From Sphaerotilus mobilis (lineage in GTDB: Bacteria > Pseudomonadota > Gammaproteobacteria > Burkholderiales > Burkholderiaceae_C), in NCBI RefSeq assembly GCF_004216565.1, contig NZ_SGWV01000010.1:418497-482496 (forward strand): a stretch of 64,000 nucleotides of DNA, read 5' to 3'. The position numbers and the translations under genes were made by a program. The notes beneath the pieces were generated by a model. It had not been told where the DNA came from and did not search any database. It was given only the letters and a program-made list of their open reading frames with translations. This document shows positions 10,023 to 19,388 of this stretch, in pieces (the stretch's first letter is position 1; every line of letters begins with the position of its first letter).

Positions 10023-11138
10023 ATGTCGCTGCCCCCGTCGAGCCAGCCTGCCGGCGTCGTGATGCTCAACCGCCATGCCGATGGCGGGCGGGCCCTGGCG
10101 CTGCGCCGGCCGATCGAGTCCTGGCTCGCGCGCCACGCGCCCGGCGTCGCGCTGCTGGTGCCCGACAGCCCCGATGCGGCGCTGGCCACGCTGGCGATCC
10201 TGGCCGTGCGCACCCGCGTCGTGCTGGTCGGCGGCGACGGCACGCTGCAGCGCATGCTGCCCGCGCTGATGCGCTGCGGCCACCGGGTTGGCCTGGTGGC
10301 AGCCGGGCGTCACAACGACGTCGCCCGCGCACTGGGCATCGCCGGCCTGCTCTGGCGCGAGGCGCTGCCCTATGCGCTGTACGCGCCCACCGCAGCGGTC
10401 GACCTGGGGCAGTACGAGACCGAGGCCGACACCCGCCATTTCGTCGGCCGCCTGAGCGTCGGCCTGGCCGCCCGGCAGGACCTGCTCGCCGCCGGTCTGC
10501 CCCGCTGGTGGCCGCTGCCGGCACGCCAGATCGCCAGCGGCCTGGCGGCCCGCGCGACCGGCGCGTCGCAGGCGCTGAAGATCTGGGTCAACGGCCAGCT
10601 CGAACACGACGGCCCGGCCTGGTCGGTGTCGGTGTGCAACGCCTCTGGCGCCCTGGGCGGCTTGCAGCAAGCGCCCCATGCCCGGCTGGACGACCACCGG
10701 CTGGACACGCTCGTGCTGGGCGAGGCCGGGCCGGCCGTGTTCTGGCGCATGCGCCGCGGCCGCCACATCCACCCGCCGCAGATCAGCTTGCACAACACCC
10801 GCAAGCTGCTGGTCGACGCGGCCGAGCCGATGGCAATCACCATCGACGGCGAGCCGCAGACCGCCACCACCCGCTTCAGCGCCCGCGTGCTGCCGCGCGC
10901 GCTGCATGTGGTGGGCGCGCACATGCTGGGTGTGCCGGTGACCGAGCGTCAGGCCGATGCGGTGCGCAGCCGCGCGCTCGGCCACGGTCTGCCACTGGAG
11001 CCCTTGTCGGCGCCCACGCAACCGGCTGCTCTGCCAGTCGCTGTTGCAGCTGCTGTTTCTGCTGCTGTTCCGGCCGAACTTGCAGCGCATGAGCCGGATG
11101 CCCCGCCATCGACCTTCCCGATGCCGCTGGCAGACTAA
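10023..11138 (+). CDS. Diacylglycerol-kinase-catalytic-domain protein (lipid kinase family)
   Basis: 371 residues from ATG 10023. The nucleotide-binding motif GGDGT lies at residues 70-74 (VVLVGGDGTLQRML), followed by a two-lobed architecture with a C-terminal beta domain ending in VNGQLEHDG and IDGEPQ segments, as in the YegS/DagK family. These enzymes phosphorylate a lipid alcohol such as diacylglycerol at the membrane; the substrate is not defined here. Residues about 320-371 form an Ala/Pro-rich tail of no clear function. It may be transcribed with hbd. Confidence 0.75.
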   Translation: MSLPPSSQPAGVVMLNRHADGGRALALRRPIESWLARHAPGVALLVPDSPDAALATLAILAVRTRVVLVGGDGTLQRMLPALMRCGHRVGLVAAGRHNDVARALGIAGLLWREALPYALYAPTAAVDLGQYETEADTRHFVGRLSVGLAARQDLLAAGLPRWWPLPARQIASGLAARATGASQALKIWVNGQLEHDGPAWSVSVCNASGALGGLQQAPHARLDDHRLDTLVLGEAGPAVFWRMRRGRHIHPPQISLHNTRKLLVDAAEPMAITIDGEPQTATTRFSARVLPRALHVVGAHMLGVPVTERQADAVRSRALGHGLPLEPLSAPTQPAALPVAVAAAVSAAVPAELAAHEPDAPPSTFPMPLAD

Positions 11139-11174
11139 GAGCCCCGCGCGCCGGCCTAAGCCGACCGCGCCCCC

Positions 11175-11954
11175 TCAGGCCGGGCGCCAGTCCAGGTCGA
11201 TCCTGCCGTCGACGATGCCGATGCGGCGGTCAGCGACCGAGGCGAAGCGGCTTTCGTGGGTCACCGCCACGACCGTCTTGCCCATCTCGCGTGTCAGCTC
11301 GCGCAACAGGTCACGCACATTGGCGCTGGAGGCGGAATCGAGGTTGCCAGTCGGCTCGTCGGCCAGGATCACCGGCGGGTCGTTGGCCAGCGCCCGCGCG
11401 ATCGCCACGCGCTGGCGCTGACCGCCGGAGAGCTGGCTCGGGTGCTTGTGCGCATGGGCCTTCAGCTCGAAGCGGTCCAGCAGCGCCAAGCCACGTTCGA
11501 CCGCCGCCTCGTCGCGCAGCCGGCCGAGCTTGCGGATCGGCAGCAGCACGTTGTCGAGCGCACTGAACTCGGCCAGCAGGAAGTGGAACTGGAAGACAAA
11601 GCCCAGCCGCGCCAGCCGCAGGTCGGTGATGGCGTCCTCGTCGAGCGTGTCGGTGCGCTGGCCGGCCAGCCAGATGCGGCCCTCGGTGGGCACGTCCAGC
11701 AGCCCCAGCAGGTAGAGCAGCGAGGACTTGCCCGAGCCCGACGGCCCCATGATGCAGACGAACTCGCCACGCTCGATGCGCAGGTCCACGCCGTCGATCA
11801 GCGTGACCGGCACCTCGCCTTCGAGGCGCTTGCGCAGGCCTTGCACGGCGATGGCGGCGGTGGCCGGGTCACCGACCGGATCACCCACCGGATCGACCGG
11901 GACACCAGCCAGCCCGACCGGATCGGCCGGCGCGAAGCTCGGCTCCTCCTTCAT
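11175..11954 (-). CDS. ABC transporter ATP-binding protein (MacB/LolD/DevA type)
   Basis: 259 residues. Walker A GPSGSGKSS, signature LSGGQRQR and Walker B ILADEPTGNLDS are intact; the LDS ending is typical of the LolD/MacB/FtsE group. The first about 35 residues are a Pro/Asp-rich extension with repeated DPVG before the ATPase fold. Its ATG overlaps the stop of the permease gene (ATGA), so the two are translationally coupled. With the permease and membrane fusion protein it would drive export or extraction of a compound or lipid across the cell envelope. Confidence 0.9.
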   Translation of the reverse strand: MKEEPSFAPADPVGLAGVPVDPVGDPVGDPATAAIAVQGLRKRLEGEVPVTLIDGVDLRIERGEFVCIMGPSGSGKSSLLYLLGLLDVPTEGRIWLAGQRTDTLDEDAITDLRLARLGFVFQFHFLLAEFSALDNVLLPIRKLGRLRDEAAVERGLALLDRFELKAHAHKHPSQLSGGQRQRVAIARALANDPPVILADEPTGNLDSASSANVRDLLRELTREMGKTVVAVTHESRFASVADRRIGIVDGRIDLDWRPA

Positions 11955-13195
11955 GCCGCCCCCCGCAGGATGTCGACCGGATGCACCCGCCCGGCCCGCC
12001 GTGCCGGCAGGTAGGACGCCGCCACGCAGGACACCAGCGCAAAGGCCGCCGCCAGCACGAACTGGTCGGCGCCCCACCACAGCGGCAGGCGCACCGTCTC
12101 TTGCACACCCGGCGGCTTGATCTCGATGACACCCAGCAGTTGCATCAGGCCGATGCCCAGCAGCACGCCCGCGCCGCTGCCCAGCAGGCCGACGATGACG
12201 CCTTCGAGCAGGAAGATGCGGCGGATGTCGCGGGCGTGGAAGCCCATCGATTTCATGATCGCGATGTCGCGGGTCTTCTCCATCACGATGGTCGAAATGG
12301 TGTTGTAGATGCCGAAGGACGCCACCACCAGAATGGCCGCGACCACGCTGTACATGATGATGTTGCGTACCAGCAGCAGGCTCAGGAAGTCTTCGGTCGC
12401 CTCGATCCACGACACGCTCTTGTAGCCCGTGGCGGCCTCCACCGCGATCGCCACGTCACGCGCCCGGTAGGCGTCGTCGAGCTGGATCACGAAGCGGTTG
12501 ACCCGGTTCTCGCGGCCCAGCAGGCTTTGCGCCCGCTTGAGCAGCACGAAGGCCTGGCCCTCGTCATAGCCGGCGTTGCCGGTGCGGAAGAAGCCGACCA
12601 CGCGCAGTGTGCGGGCCTGGCCATCGGCACCGGCCACGCTGATGGCGCTGCCCAGGCGCAGGCCGAACTTGTCGATCAGGCCCTGGCCAACGATCACGCC
12701 GTTCGGATCGGCCGACAAGGAATCGAGCGAGCCCACACGCATCTTCGACTCGATGGTGCTGACGTCCTTCATGCGCGCCGGCACCACGCCGCTGAGCGCC
12801 ACGCCCTGCTGGCGACCGGCAAAGGTCAGCACGGCCGAGCCCGACAGCACCGGCGCGACCCGCACCCCCGGCAGCGACTCGACCTGCGCCAGCCGTTCGC
12901 GCCAGCCGCGGATGCCGCGGGTCTCGCGCTGCGGCTTGACATGCGCGATGGCCACGGCCGCATCCGGAAAGGCCAGCTCGGCCGGCTGCACCGGCGCGTT
13001 GCGGAACTCGTCGTAGACGGTGATGTGCGGGCTGTTGTCGACCAGGCGGCTGAGGAAGTCCGCCTCCGAGCCGCGCATCAGCGAAGACACCGCCAGAAAG
13101 AAGGCCACGCCCAGCACCACGCCGGTCAACGAGACCACGGTCTGGCGGCGGCGGCTGGTCAGGTGCGCCAGCGCGATGTCGAGGGCGATCGCCAT
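11951..13195 (-). CDS. FtsX-type ABC transporter permease
   Basis: 414 residues: one N-terminal membrane helix (about 20-42), a large periplasmic domain (43-280), and three C-terminal helices from NIIMYSVVAAILVVASFGIY onward. This is the four-helix plan of MacB/LolC/DevC permeases. MacB-type proteins act by mechanotransmission rather than a classical channel. It lies between the fusion-protein gene (18 bp gap) and the ATPase gene (ATGA overlap), giving a three-gene exporter lacking its own outer-membrane factor. Confidence 0.9.
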   Translation of the reverse strand: MAIALDIALAHLTSRRRQTVVSLTGVVLGVAFFLAVSSLMRGSEADFLSRLVDNSPHITVYDEFRNAPVQPAELAFPDAAVAIAHVKPQRETRGIRGWRERLAQVESLPGVRVAPVLSGSAVLTFAGRQQGVALSGVVPARMKDVSTIESKMRVGSLDSLSADPNGVIVGQGLIDKFGLRLGSAISVAGADGQARTLRVVGFFRTGNAGYDEGQAFVLLKRAQSLLGRENRVNRFVIQLDDAYRARDVAIAVEAATGYKSVSWIEATEDFLSLLLVRNIIMYSVVAAILVVASFGIYNTISTIVMEKTRDIAIMKSMGFHARDIRRIFLLEGVIVGLLGSGAGVLLGIGLMQLLGVIEIKPPGVQETVRLPLWWGADQFVLAAAFALVSCVAASYLPARRAGRVHPVDILRGAA

Positions 13196-13213
13196 GGACG
13201 GCTGCGGCCCGCG

Positions 13214-14371
13214 TCAGCGTGCGGCCGGAAGGACACGCACCGCGCGGCCCTCGCGCAGCCCCGCCCCCTGCTCGACCGCCGCGACGACCAGCGTGTCGCC
13301 CTCGGCCAGCCCGGCCACCACCTCGGTGCGTTCACCGCCGGCCACGCCGAGCGTGACGACCCGTCGGCGCAGCGTGCCGGCGTCGTCGACCACCCAGACC
13401 GGCAAGCGACGGGCCGCAGCCGCCACGGGCACCGAAGCGCCCGAGGCGGCCGCACCGACCGGCGACGGCGCGGGGGATGCGGTCGGAACTGGCGTCGGCG
13501 CGGACTTGTCGACCAGCCCCGCCACCGTCAACGCCCTGCTGGGCATCAGCAGCACGTCTTCGCGGCGGGTGATGACGATGTTGGCGTCCATCGTCATGCC
13601 GGCGCGCGCACCGGCGGCTTCCAGCACGGCCGCCTCGCGCGGGCGGATGCGCACCCGCCAGCTGCGCGCCACCGGGTCGCCCTTGGGCGTGATGTCGGCC
13701 ACCTCGGCTTCGAAGACCTGGCCGGGCAAGGCCTCGCTGCGCAGCAGCACGCGCTGGCCTCGGCGCACCCGCACGATGTCCTCCTCGTCGACCTCGGCGC
13801 TGACCCGCAGCGGCGCGCAGCAGGCCAGCGTGTAGAGCGTCTGCCCGGCGGCAACCACCTGGCCGGGCTCGCCGTCGCGGCGCAGCACCGTGCCGTCGGC
13901 GGGCGCACGCAGCACCATGTCATCGCGCTGGGCCTGGGCCCGGCGGGTCGCGGCCTCGGCCACGTTGACCTCGGTCTGGACCCGGTCCAGCTCGGCGCGG
14001 GACAGGAACTGCTCGTTGACCAGCGCCTGGGTGCGGTCCAGCTGCAGGCGGGCCAGCCGCTCGCGGGCACCGAGTTCCTGCACCGTCTGGTCCAGCTCGG
14101 TGGCCTGCAAGCGCGCCAGCACCTGGCCGCGCTTGACGCTCGCGCCCTCCTCGACCAGCCACTGCACCAGCCGCCCGCCGGTGCGCGGTGCCACCGGCAT
14201 CAACACGGTCGGCTCGACCAGACCGGTGGCATAGACCGCCTCGACCGCCGGACCCCGTCCGACCTGGGCGGTCGTCACCGCCAGCGGCTGGTAGCGCCAC
14301 CACCAGACCCCGCCCCCGATCGCCACCGCCAGCAGCACGCTGGCGATCAGCCAGCCCTTGTATCGACGCAC
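13214..14371 (-). CDS. Membrane fusion protein (HlyD/RND adaptor family) of the ABC exporter
   Basis: 385 residues from GTG 14371 (MRRYKGWLIASVLLA), with a GAGG sequence just upstream. A GTG at 14416 is possible but gives a non-typical leader. Residues 6-25 are a membrane anchor. A lipoyl half (GLVEPTV to GASVKRGQVLARL), a helical hairpin (about 95-165), the second lipoyl half and beta domains with RVSAEVDEEDI follow, as in MacA/DevB. It should link the FtsX-type permease to an outer-membrane channel. First gene of the three-gene unit; divergent from a LysR gene. Confidence 0.88.
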   Translation of the reverse strand: MRRYKGWLIASVLLAVAIGGGVWWWRYQPLAVTTAQVGRGPAVEAVYATGLVEPTVLMPVAPRTGGRLVQWLVEEGASVKRGQVLARLQATELDQTVQELGARERLARLQLDRTQALVNEQFLSRAELDRVQTEVNVAEAATRRAQAQRDDMVLRAPADGTVLRRDGEPGQVVAAGQTLYTLACCAPLRVSAEVDEEDIVRVRRGQRVLLRSEALPGQVFEAEVADITPKGDPVARSWRVRIRPREAAVLEAAGARAGMTMDANIVITRREDVLLMPSRALTVAGLVDKSAPTPVPTASPAPSPVGAAASGASVPVAAAARRLPVWVVDDAGTLRRRVVTLGVAGGERTEVVAGLAEGDTLVVAAVEQGAGLREGRAVRVLPAAR

Positions 14372-14415
14372 GCCCCGACCCTCGAATGTCCTGGAAGGTC
14401 GGATGATGTCATGCA

Positions 14416-14429
14416 CGAACGATCGTTCG
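14416..14429. promoter_or_regulatory. 14-bp perfect palindrome between exporter operon and LysR gene
   Basis: CGAACGATCGTTCG is fully self-complementary and sits 45 bp upstream of the exporter start and 66 bp upstream of the LysR start. Short perfect palindromes of this kind are typical TetR-class operators. LysR sites usually contain T-N11-A, so the cognate factor may be encoded elsewhere. Confidence 0.4.
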
Positions 14430-14495
14430 ATGACCCACCTCAGGCCGCACGCCACCCTGCGCGACACTGCAAGCTCGTCCCGCCGACACCGCCCG

Positions 14496-15416
14496 ATGAA
14501 CCTCAAGCAGCTCGAATCCTTCGTCCAGGTCGCCGAACTGGGCAGCTTCAGCAAGGCCGCCGTGGTGCTGGAAATCGCCCAGCCGGCGCTGAGCCGGCAG
14601 ATCCGCGCCCTCGAGACCGAACTGCGCACGACCTTGCTGACGCGCAACGGCCGCGGCGTCGAGCTGACCGAGGCGGGCCGGCGCTGGTTTGACCACTGCG
14701 TGACCATCCTGCAGCAGGTCGCGCTGGCCCAGGAAGACATGGGCGCGAGCCGCGACGCCCCGGTCGGCCGCGTCAACATCGGCCTGCCGCCCACCATCGG
14801 CCGCCAGCTCACGCTCCCGCTGATCGACACCTTCCAGCGCCGCCTGCCGCAGGCCCGCCTGGCCATCGTCGAGGGCATGTCCACACACGTCAGCGAATGG
14901 ATCGCCACCGGCCGCGTCGACCTCGGCCTGCTCTACAACCCCGAGGCCCAGCCCTCGCTGCAGATCACCCCGCTGCTGCAGGAATCGCTCTGCCTGGTCA
15001 GCCCGGCCACGCCCGACGCCGCCCGCAAGCCGCTGCCACTGCGCGCGCTGGCCGACGTCGCGCTGGTGCTGCCCGAACGCCAGCACGTCATCCGCCGGCT
15101 GCTTGACAGCCAGGCCACCCTGGCCGGCCTGAGCCTGAACATCGCCTGGGAGGTCTCCAGCATCGCCGCCATCATCGATCTGGTCGCAGCCGGCCACGGC
15201 CACGCCGTCCTGACCGCCAGCGCCATCCAGGCCAGCGGCCAGGCAGACCGCCTGATCGTCCGCCCGCTGGTCGAACCCACCCTCAGCAGCGTGCTCTGCC
15301 TCGCCGTCCCCGCCCACAAGCGCCCCAGCGCGCTGGTGCGCCAGAGCTGTCAGGTGCTCAAGGAACTGGTGACACGGCTGCCGCAGAACGCGGCGGTGGG
15401 GTCGCTGCCGGGGTGA
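14496..15416 (+). CDS. LysR-family transcriptional regulator
   Basis: 306 residues from ATG 14496. The N-terminal winged helix is canonical: MNLKQLESFVQVAELGSFSK, then AQPALSRQIRALETEL. The remainder is a two-lobed effector domain beginning around GRVNIGLPPTIG. The gene is 186 bp upstream of, and co-directional with, the protocatechuate 4,5-cleavage operon, and divergent from an exporter operon. LysR regulators commonly activate lig/pmd-type operons, so control of the downstream genes is the better guess; control of the exporter is possible. Confidence 0.9.
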   Translation: MNLKQLESFVQVAELGSFSKAAVVLEIAQPALSRQIRALETELRTTLLTRNGRGVELTEAGRRWFDHCVTILQQVALAQEDMGASRDAPVGRVNIGLPPTIGRQLTLPLIDTFQRRLPQARLAIVEGMSTHVSEWIATGRVDLGLLYNPEAQPSLQITPLLQESLCLVSPATPDAARKPLPLRALADVALVLPERQHVIRRLLDSQATLAGLSLNIAWEVSSIAAIIDLVAAGHGHAVLTASAIQASGQADRLIVRPLVEPTLSSVLCLAVPAHKRPSALVRQSCQVLKELVTRLPQNAAVGSLPG

Positions 15417-15602
15417 GGGCGGGTCAACGCACGCACCAAAGCCACCCCACCCATGCCATCCCGCTATACCTGCTAGTCCCCCACCCCCCGTTGCCGGCAT
15501 GGCTTCGGGTTCTCACAATCGCGCCACGCTGAACCGGGGCCGAGGGCTGACGGGGATGCACCAGAGACATGTTCCGCCTGAAGCCCCACCCGGAGAGCAA
15601 CG

Positions 15603-16631
15603 ATGATCATCGACGTCCATGGCCACTACACGACCGCGCCGGCTGCCCTTGGCGCCTGGCGCGACCTGCAGATCGCGGCGCTGAAGGACCCGAGCCAGAC
15701 GCCTGACCCGAAGGCGCTGAAGATCAGCGACGACGAGCTGCGCGAGTCGATCGAGACCAACCAGCTCAAGCTGATGAAGCAGCGTGGCAGCGACCTGACG
15801 ATCTTCAGCCCGCGTGCCAGCTTCATGGCCCACCACATCGGCGACTTCCAGACCTCGTCGACCTGGGCGGCGATCTGCAATGAGCTGTGCTTCCGGGTCA
15901 GCGAGTTGTTCCCCGACCACTTCATCGGCGCGGCCATGCTGCCGCAGTCGCCCGGCGTCGACCCAGCCAGCTGCCTCCCGGAGCTGGAGCGCTGCGTCAA
16001 GGACTACGGCTTCGTCGGCATCAACCTGAACCCGGACCCGTCCGGCGGCCACTGGACCAGCCCGCCGCTGACCGACCGCCACTGGTACCCCATCTACGAG
16101 AAGATGGTCGAGCACGACATCCCGGCCATGATCCACGTGAGCACCAGCTGCAACGCGTGTTTCCACACCACCGGCGCGCACTACCTCAACGCCGACACGA
16201 CGGCCTTCATGCAGTGCCTGACGGGCGACCTGTTCAAGGACTTCCCGACGCTGAAGTTCCTGATCCCGCACGGCGGCGGCGCGGTGCCCTACCACTGGGG
16301 TCGTTTCCGCGGCCTGGCCCAGGAACTGAAGAAGCCGCTGCTCGATGAGCACCTGCTCAACAACATCTTCTTCGACACCTGCGTGTATCACCAGCCCGGC
16401 ATCGACCTGCTGACGAAGGTGATCCCGGTGAAGAACATCCTGTTCGCCAGCGAAATGATCGGCGCGGTGCGGGGCATCGATCCGACCACCGGCCACCACT
16501 ACGACGACACCCAGCGCTACGTCGCGGCGACCGCCAACCTGAGCGACGAAGAACGCCACATGGTGTTCGAGGGCAATGCCCGCCGCGTGTTCACGCGCCT
16601 TGATGCACACCTCAAGGCCAAGGGCCTGTGA
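15603..16631 (+). CDS. ligJ: 4-oxalomesaconate hydratase (LigJ-type amidohydrolase)
   Basis: 342 residues, matching LigJ length. The amidohydrolase metal motif is at the very start (MIIDVHGHY, His6 and His8); further metal and active-site candidates are MIHVSTS and IPHGGGAVPYHWGR. It hydrates 4-oxalomesaconate to 4-carboxy-4-hydroxy-2-oxoadipate in the 4,5-cleavage pathway. First gene of a plus-strand run in which the pathway's aldolase, hydrolase, dioxygenase and dehydrogenase all follow, which makes the specific assignment strong. Confidence 0.9.
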   Translation: MIIDVHGHYTTAPAALGAWRDLQIAALKDPSQTPDPKALKISDDELRESIETNQLKLMKQRGSDLTIFSPRASFMAHHIGDFQTSSTWAAICNELCFRVSELFPDHFIGAAMLPQSPGVDPASCLPELERCVKDYGFVGINLNPDPSGGHWTSPPLTDRHWYPIYEKMVEHDIPAMIHVSTSCNACFHTTGAHYLNADTTAFMQCLTGDLFKDFPTLKFLIPHGGGAVPYHWGRFRGLAQELKKPLLDEHLLNNIFFDTCVYHQPGIDLLTKVIPVKNILFASEMIGAVRGIDPTTGHHYDDTQRYVAATANLSDEERHMVFEGNARRVFTRLDAHLKAKGL

Positions 16632-16689
16632 ATGATGGCCCCCGGGTCGGCGGGTACGCCACCCGCCCCCCGAGGAGGCTGCCGGCCGG

Positions 16690-16707
16690 CTTGGGGCGGC
16701 CCGGCGC
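16690..16707 (+). repeat. Dispersed intergenic repeat, family A
   Basis: An 18-bp core, CTTGGGGCGGCCCGGCGC, lies in the ligJ-ligK gap inside a GC-rich stretch with complementary CCCCCCGAGGAGG and GGCCGG arms. Identical cores occur at 35255-35272 and 57175-57192, and in reverse at 41272-41289, each time between genes. Confidence 0.7.
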
Positions 16708-16746
16708 TCGGCCGGCCCCCCTCACGCGACACACTGAATTGGAGAG

Positions 16747-17436
16747 ATGAACATGTACGAACTCGGAGTCGTCTACCGCAACATCACCCGCGCCGACCGC
16801 GCTGCCGCCGATGGGCTGGCCGCGCTGGGCTCGGCCACGGTGCACGAGGCGATGGGCCGTGTCGGCCTGTTGAAGCCCTATATGCGGCCGATCTACCCCG
16901 GCTGCCAGGTCTCGGGCACGGCGGTCACGGTGCTGCTGCAGCCCGGTGACAACTGGATGATGCATGTGGCCGCCGAGCAGATCCAGCCGGGCGACGTGGT
17001 CGTCGCGGCGGTGACGGCCGAGTGCAGCGACGGCTACTTCGGCGACCTGCTGGCGACCAGCTTCCAGGCCCGCGGCGCGCGCGCGCTGATCATCGATGCC
17101 GGCGTGCGCGACGTGAAGGTCCTGCAGGAGATGGGCTTCCCGGTCTGGAGCCGCGCCATCAGCAGCAAGGGCACGATCAAGGCGACGCTGGGCTCGGTCA
17201 ACATCCCGGTGGTTTGCGCCGGCATGTTGGTGACGCCCGGTGACGTGATCGTGGCCGACGACGACGGCGTCGTCTGCGTGCCGGCCGCACGGGCCGCACA
17301 GACACTGGAGGCGGCCATCAAGCGCGAGAGCTTCGAAGGCGAGAAGCGCGCCAAGCTGGCCAGCGGCGTGCTGGGCCTGGACATGTACAAGATGCGCGAG
17401 CCGCTGGCCGCCGCCGGCCTGAAGTACATCGACTGA
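16747..17436 (+). CDS. ligK: 4-carboxy-4-hydroxy-2-oxoadipate aldolase / oxaloacetate decarboxylase
   Basis: 229 residues; GGAGAG precedes ATG 16747 (a second ATG lies two codons later). RraA-like class II aldolase fold with [17 protein letters not shown] and DAGVRDV, where Arg121 and Asp122 match the pyruvate-binding and metal-binding pair of HMG/CHA aldolases. It cleaves 4-carboxy-4-hydroxy-2-oxoadipate to pyruvate and oxaloacetate, the last step of the pathway. It follows ligJ, whose product is its substrate. Confidence 0.93.
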   Translation: MNMYELGVVYRNITRADRAAADGLAALGSATVHEAMGRVGLLKPYMRPIYPGCQVSGTAVTVLLQPGDNWMMHVAAEQIQPGDVVVAAVTAECSDGYFGDLLATSFQARGARALIIDAGVRDVKVLQEMGFPVWSRAISSKGTIKATLGSVNIPVVCAGMLVTPGDVIVADDDGVVCVPAARAAQTLEAAIKRESFEGEKRAKLASGVLGLDMYKMREPLAAAGLKYID

Positions 17437-17449
17437 GCGGGGCGGCTCG

Positions 17450-18397
17450 ATGCAAGCGGATCCCGCCCTCGCGACCACCTGGCAGGTCGGCATCGTCGGC
17501 TATGGCGAGGTCGGCCGCATCCTCGCCGAGGACCTGCGCGCACACGGCGTGGCGGTTCTCGCGTTTGACCTCAAGCTCGCCGATGCCGCCACGCGCGGCC
17601 CGCTGGTCGACCATGCACAGGCTCACGGCGTGAGCCTGGTCGACAGCCATGCCGGGCTGGCTGCGCAGGCCGACCTGATCCTGAGCGCCGTGACCGCCAG
17701 CCAGGCGGTGCCGGTGGCGCAGGCCTGTGCGCCGGGCGTGCGTGCCGGCGCCTTCTTCCTGGACCTCAACTCGGCCTCGCCGGGCGCCAAGCAACGCGCC
17801 GCTGCGCTGATCGACGCGGCCGGCGGCCGTTATGTCGAAGGCGCGGTGATGACCAGCATCCCGCCCTACCGCATCCGCGTGCCACTGCTGCTGGGCGGCG
17901 CCTCGGCCGAGGCGCTGCAGCCCGCGCTGGCCGCGCTCGGCTTCGCGCCCCAGGTGTCGAGCACGACGCTGGGCGTCGCCTCGGCCACCAAGATGTGCCG
18001 CAGCGTGATGATCAAGGGCCTGGAGGCCATGGTCATCGAGAGCTTCACGGCGGCGCGTTTCCACGGCGTCGAAGACGCGGTGATCGCGTCGCTGCACGAG
18101 ACCTTCCCCGGCATCGACTGGGAGAAGCAGGCGAGCTACTTCTTCCAGCGTGTCATCGAGCACGGCCGGCGCCGCAGCGAAGAGGTCCACGAAGTCGCCG
18201 AGACCGTGCGCGAAGCCGGCCTGACCCCCTGGTCGGCCAGCGGCACCGCCGATCGCCAGGCCTGGGTCGCCGACCTGGCCGACGCCGGCCTGTTCGGCCA
18301 GAAGGGCCAGCCCGGCTTTGCCCGCAGCACCGACTGGCGCACCGAGGCGGACCGCATCCTCCGCCATGTGGGCGACGCCCCCACCACCAAGGACTGA
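17450..18397 (+). CDS. NAD(P)-dependent oxidoreductase with DUF1932 C-terminus
   Basis: 315 residues. The N-terminal Rossmann fold starts VGIVGYGEVGRILAEDL, resembling 6-phosphogluconate/3-hydroxyisobutyrate dehydrogenases. The C-terminal half, from about residue 200 (SATKMCRSVMIKGLEAM), matches the DUF1932 type. It sits between ligK and ligI with gaps of 13 and 5 bp, so it is co-transcribed with the pathway. No step of the textbook pathway needs a second dehydrogenase. It may act on an alternative substrate or side product; its role is unknown. Confidence 0.8.
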   Translation: MQADPALATTWQVGIVGYGEVGRILAEDLRAHGVAVLAFDLKLADAATRGPLVDHAQAHGVSLVDSHAGLAAQADLILSAVTASQAVPVAQACAPGVRAGAFFLDLNSASPGAKQRAAALIDAAGGRYVEGAVMTSIPPYRIRVPLLLGGASAEALQPALAALGFAPQVSSTTLGVASATKMCRSVMIKGLEAMVIESFTAARFHGVEDAVIASLHETFPGIDWEKQASYFFQRVIEHGRRRSEEVHEVAETVREAGLTPWSASGTADRQAWVADLADAGLFGQKGQPGFARSTDWRTEADRILRHVGDAPTTKD

Positions 18398-18402
18398 CCA
18401 CC

Positions 18403-19335
18403 ATGAGCAAACCCGTCACGGGCGATTTCACCAAGACCGCCGGCTGGCTGGACTGGTACACCGGCCCGAGCCAACCCGCCTTCACGCTGCCGGCCGGCGC
18501 GGTCGATGCCCACTGCCACGTCTTCGGCCCCGGCGCCGAATTCCCCTATGCGCCCGAGCGCAAGTACACGCCCTGCGACGCCAGCAAGCAGCAGCTCTAC
18601 GCCCTGCGTGACCAGCTCGGCTTCGCCCGCAACGTGATCGTGCAGGCCACCTGCCACGGCGCCGACAACCGCGCCATGGTCGACGCGCTGGTGCACAGCG
18701 GCGGCAAGGCGCGTGGCGTGGCCACCGTCAAGCGCAGCGTCAGCGACGCCGAGCTGCAGGCCATGCACGACGCGGGCGTGCGCGGCGTGCGCTTCAACTT
18801 CGTCAAGCGCCTGGTCGACTTCACGCCCAAGGACGAGCTGATGGAGATCGCTACCCGGATCGCGAAGTGGGGCTGGCATGTGGTCATCTACTTCGAGGCG
18901 GTCGACCTGCCCGAGCTGTGGGACTTCTTCACCGCCTTGCCGACCACCGTGGTGGTCGACCACATGGGCCGCCCGGACGTGTCCAAGCCGGTCGACGGCC
19001 CGGAGTTCGAGCTGTTCCTCCAGTTCATGCGCCAGCACCCCAACGTCTGGAGCAAGGTCAGCTGCCCCGAGCGCCTGTCGGTCACCGGTCCGAAGGCCCT
19101 GGACGGCGAGCGCCACGCCTATCTCGACGTGATCCCGTTCGCCCGCCGCGTCGTCGAGGAATTCCCGGACCGTGTGCTGTGGGGCACCGACTGGCCGCAT
19201 CCCAACCTGAAGGACCACATGCCCGATGACGGCCTGCTGGTCGACGTCATCCCGAACATCGCGACGACCGCCGAGCGGCAACGCCAGCTGCTGGTCGACA
19301 ACCCGATGCGCCTGTACTGGCCCGAAGAGGCCTGA
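18403..19335 (+). CDS. ligI: 2-pyrone-4,6-dicarboxylate hydrolase
   Basis: 310 residues from ATG 18403. Amidohydrolase fold with the N-terminal AVDAHCHVFGP (His37, His39) and the C-terminal LWGTDWPHPN carrying the catalytic aspartate, both diagnostic of LigI. The family hydrolyses 2-pyrone-4,6-dicarboxylate to 4-oxalomesaconate without a bound metal. It links the LigC product to LigJ. The start lies 5 bp after the preceding stop, inside the same operon. Confidence 0.94.
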   Translation: MSKPVTGDFTKTAGWLDWYTGPSQPAFTLPAGAVDAHCHVFGPGAEFPYAPERKYTPCDASKQQLYALRDQLGFARNVIVQATCHGADNRAMVDALVHSGGKARGVATVKRSVSDAELQAMHDAGVRGVRFNFVKRLVDFTPKDELMEIATRIAKWGWHVVIYFEAVDLPELWDFFTALPTTVVVDHMGRPDVSKPVDGPEFELFLQFMRQHPNVWSKVSCPERLSVTGPKALDGERHAYLDVIPFARRVVEEFPDRVLWGTDWPHPNLKDHMPDDGLLVDVIPNIATTAERQRQLLVDNPMRLYWPEEA

Positions 19336-19388
19336 GCCGTCACGACCCCCGGGGGCCACGGCCCCCTGCCCGCCCAGGAGACCGTTCC

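Noticed and set aside
6648..11138. 1496-codon plus-strand frame through valS and hbd
   Set aside because: Only its last part, from 10023, encodes a recognisable protein (the lipid-kinase-like gene). The rest is antisense to valS or out of frame with hbd.
11981..14692. Plus-strand long frame opposite the exporter genes
   Set aside because: Antisense to permease and fusion-protein genes with clear family motifs; His/Gln/Arg-rich product without domains.
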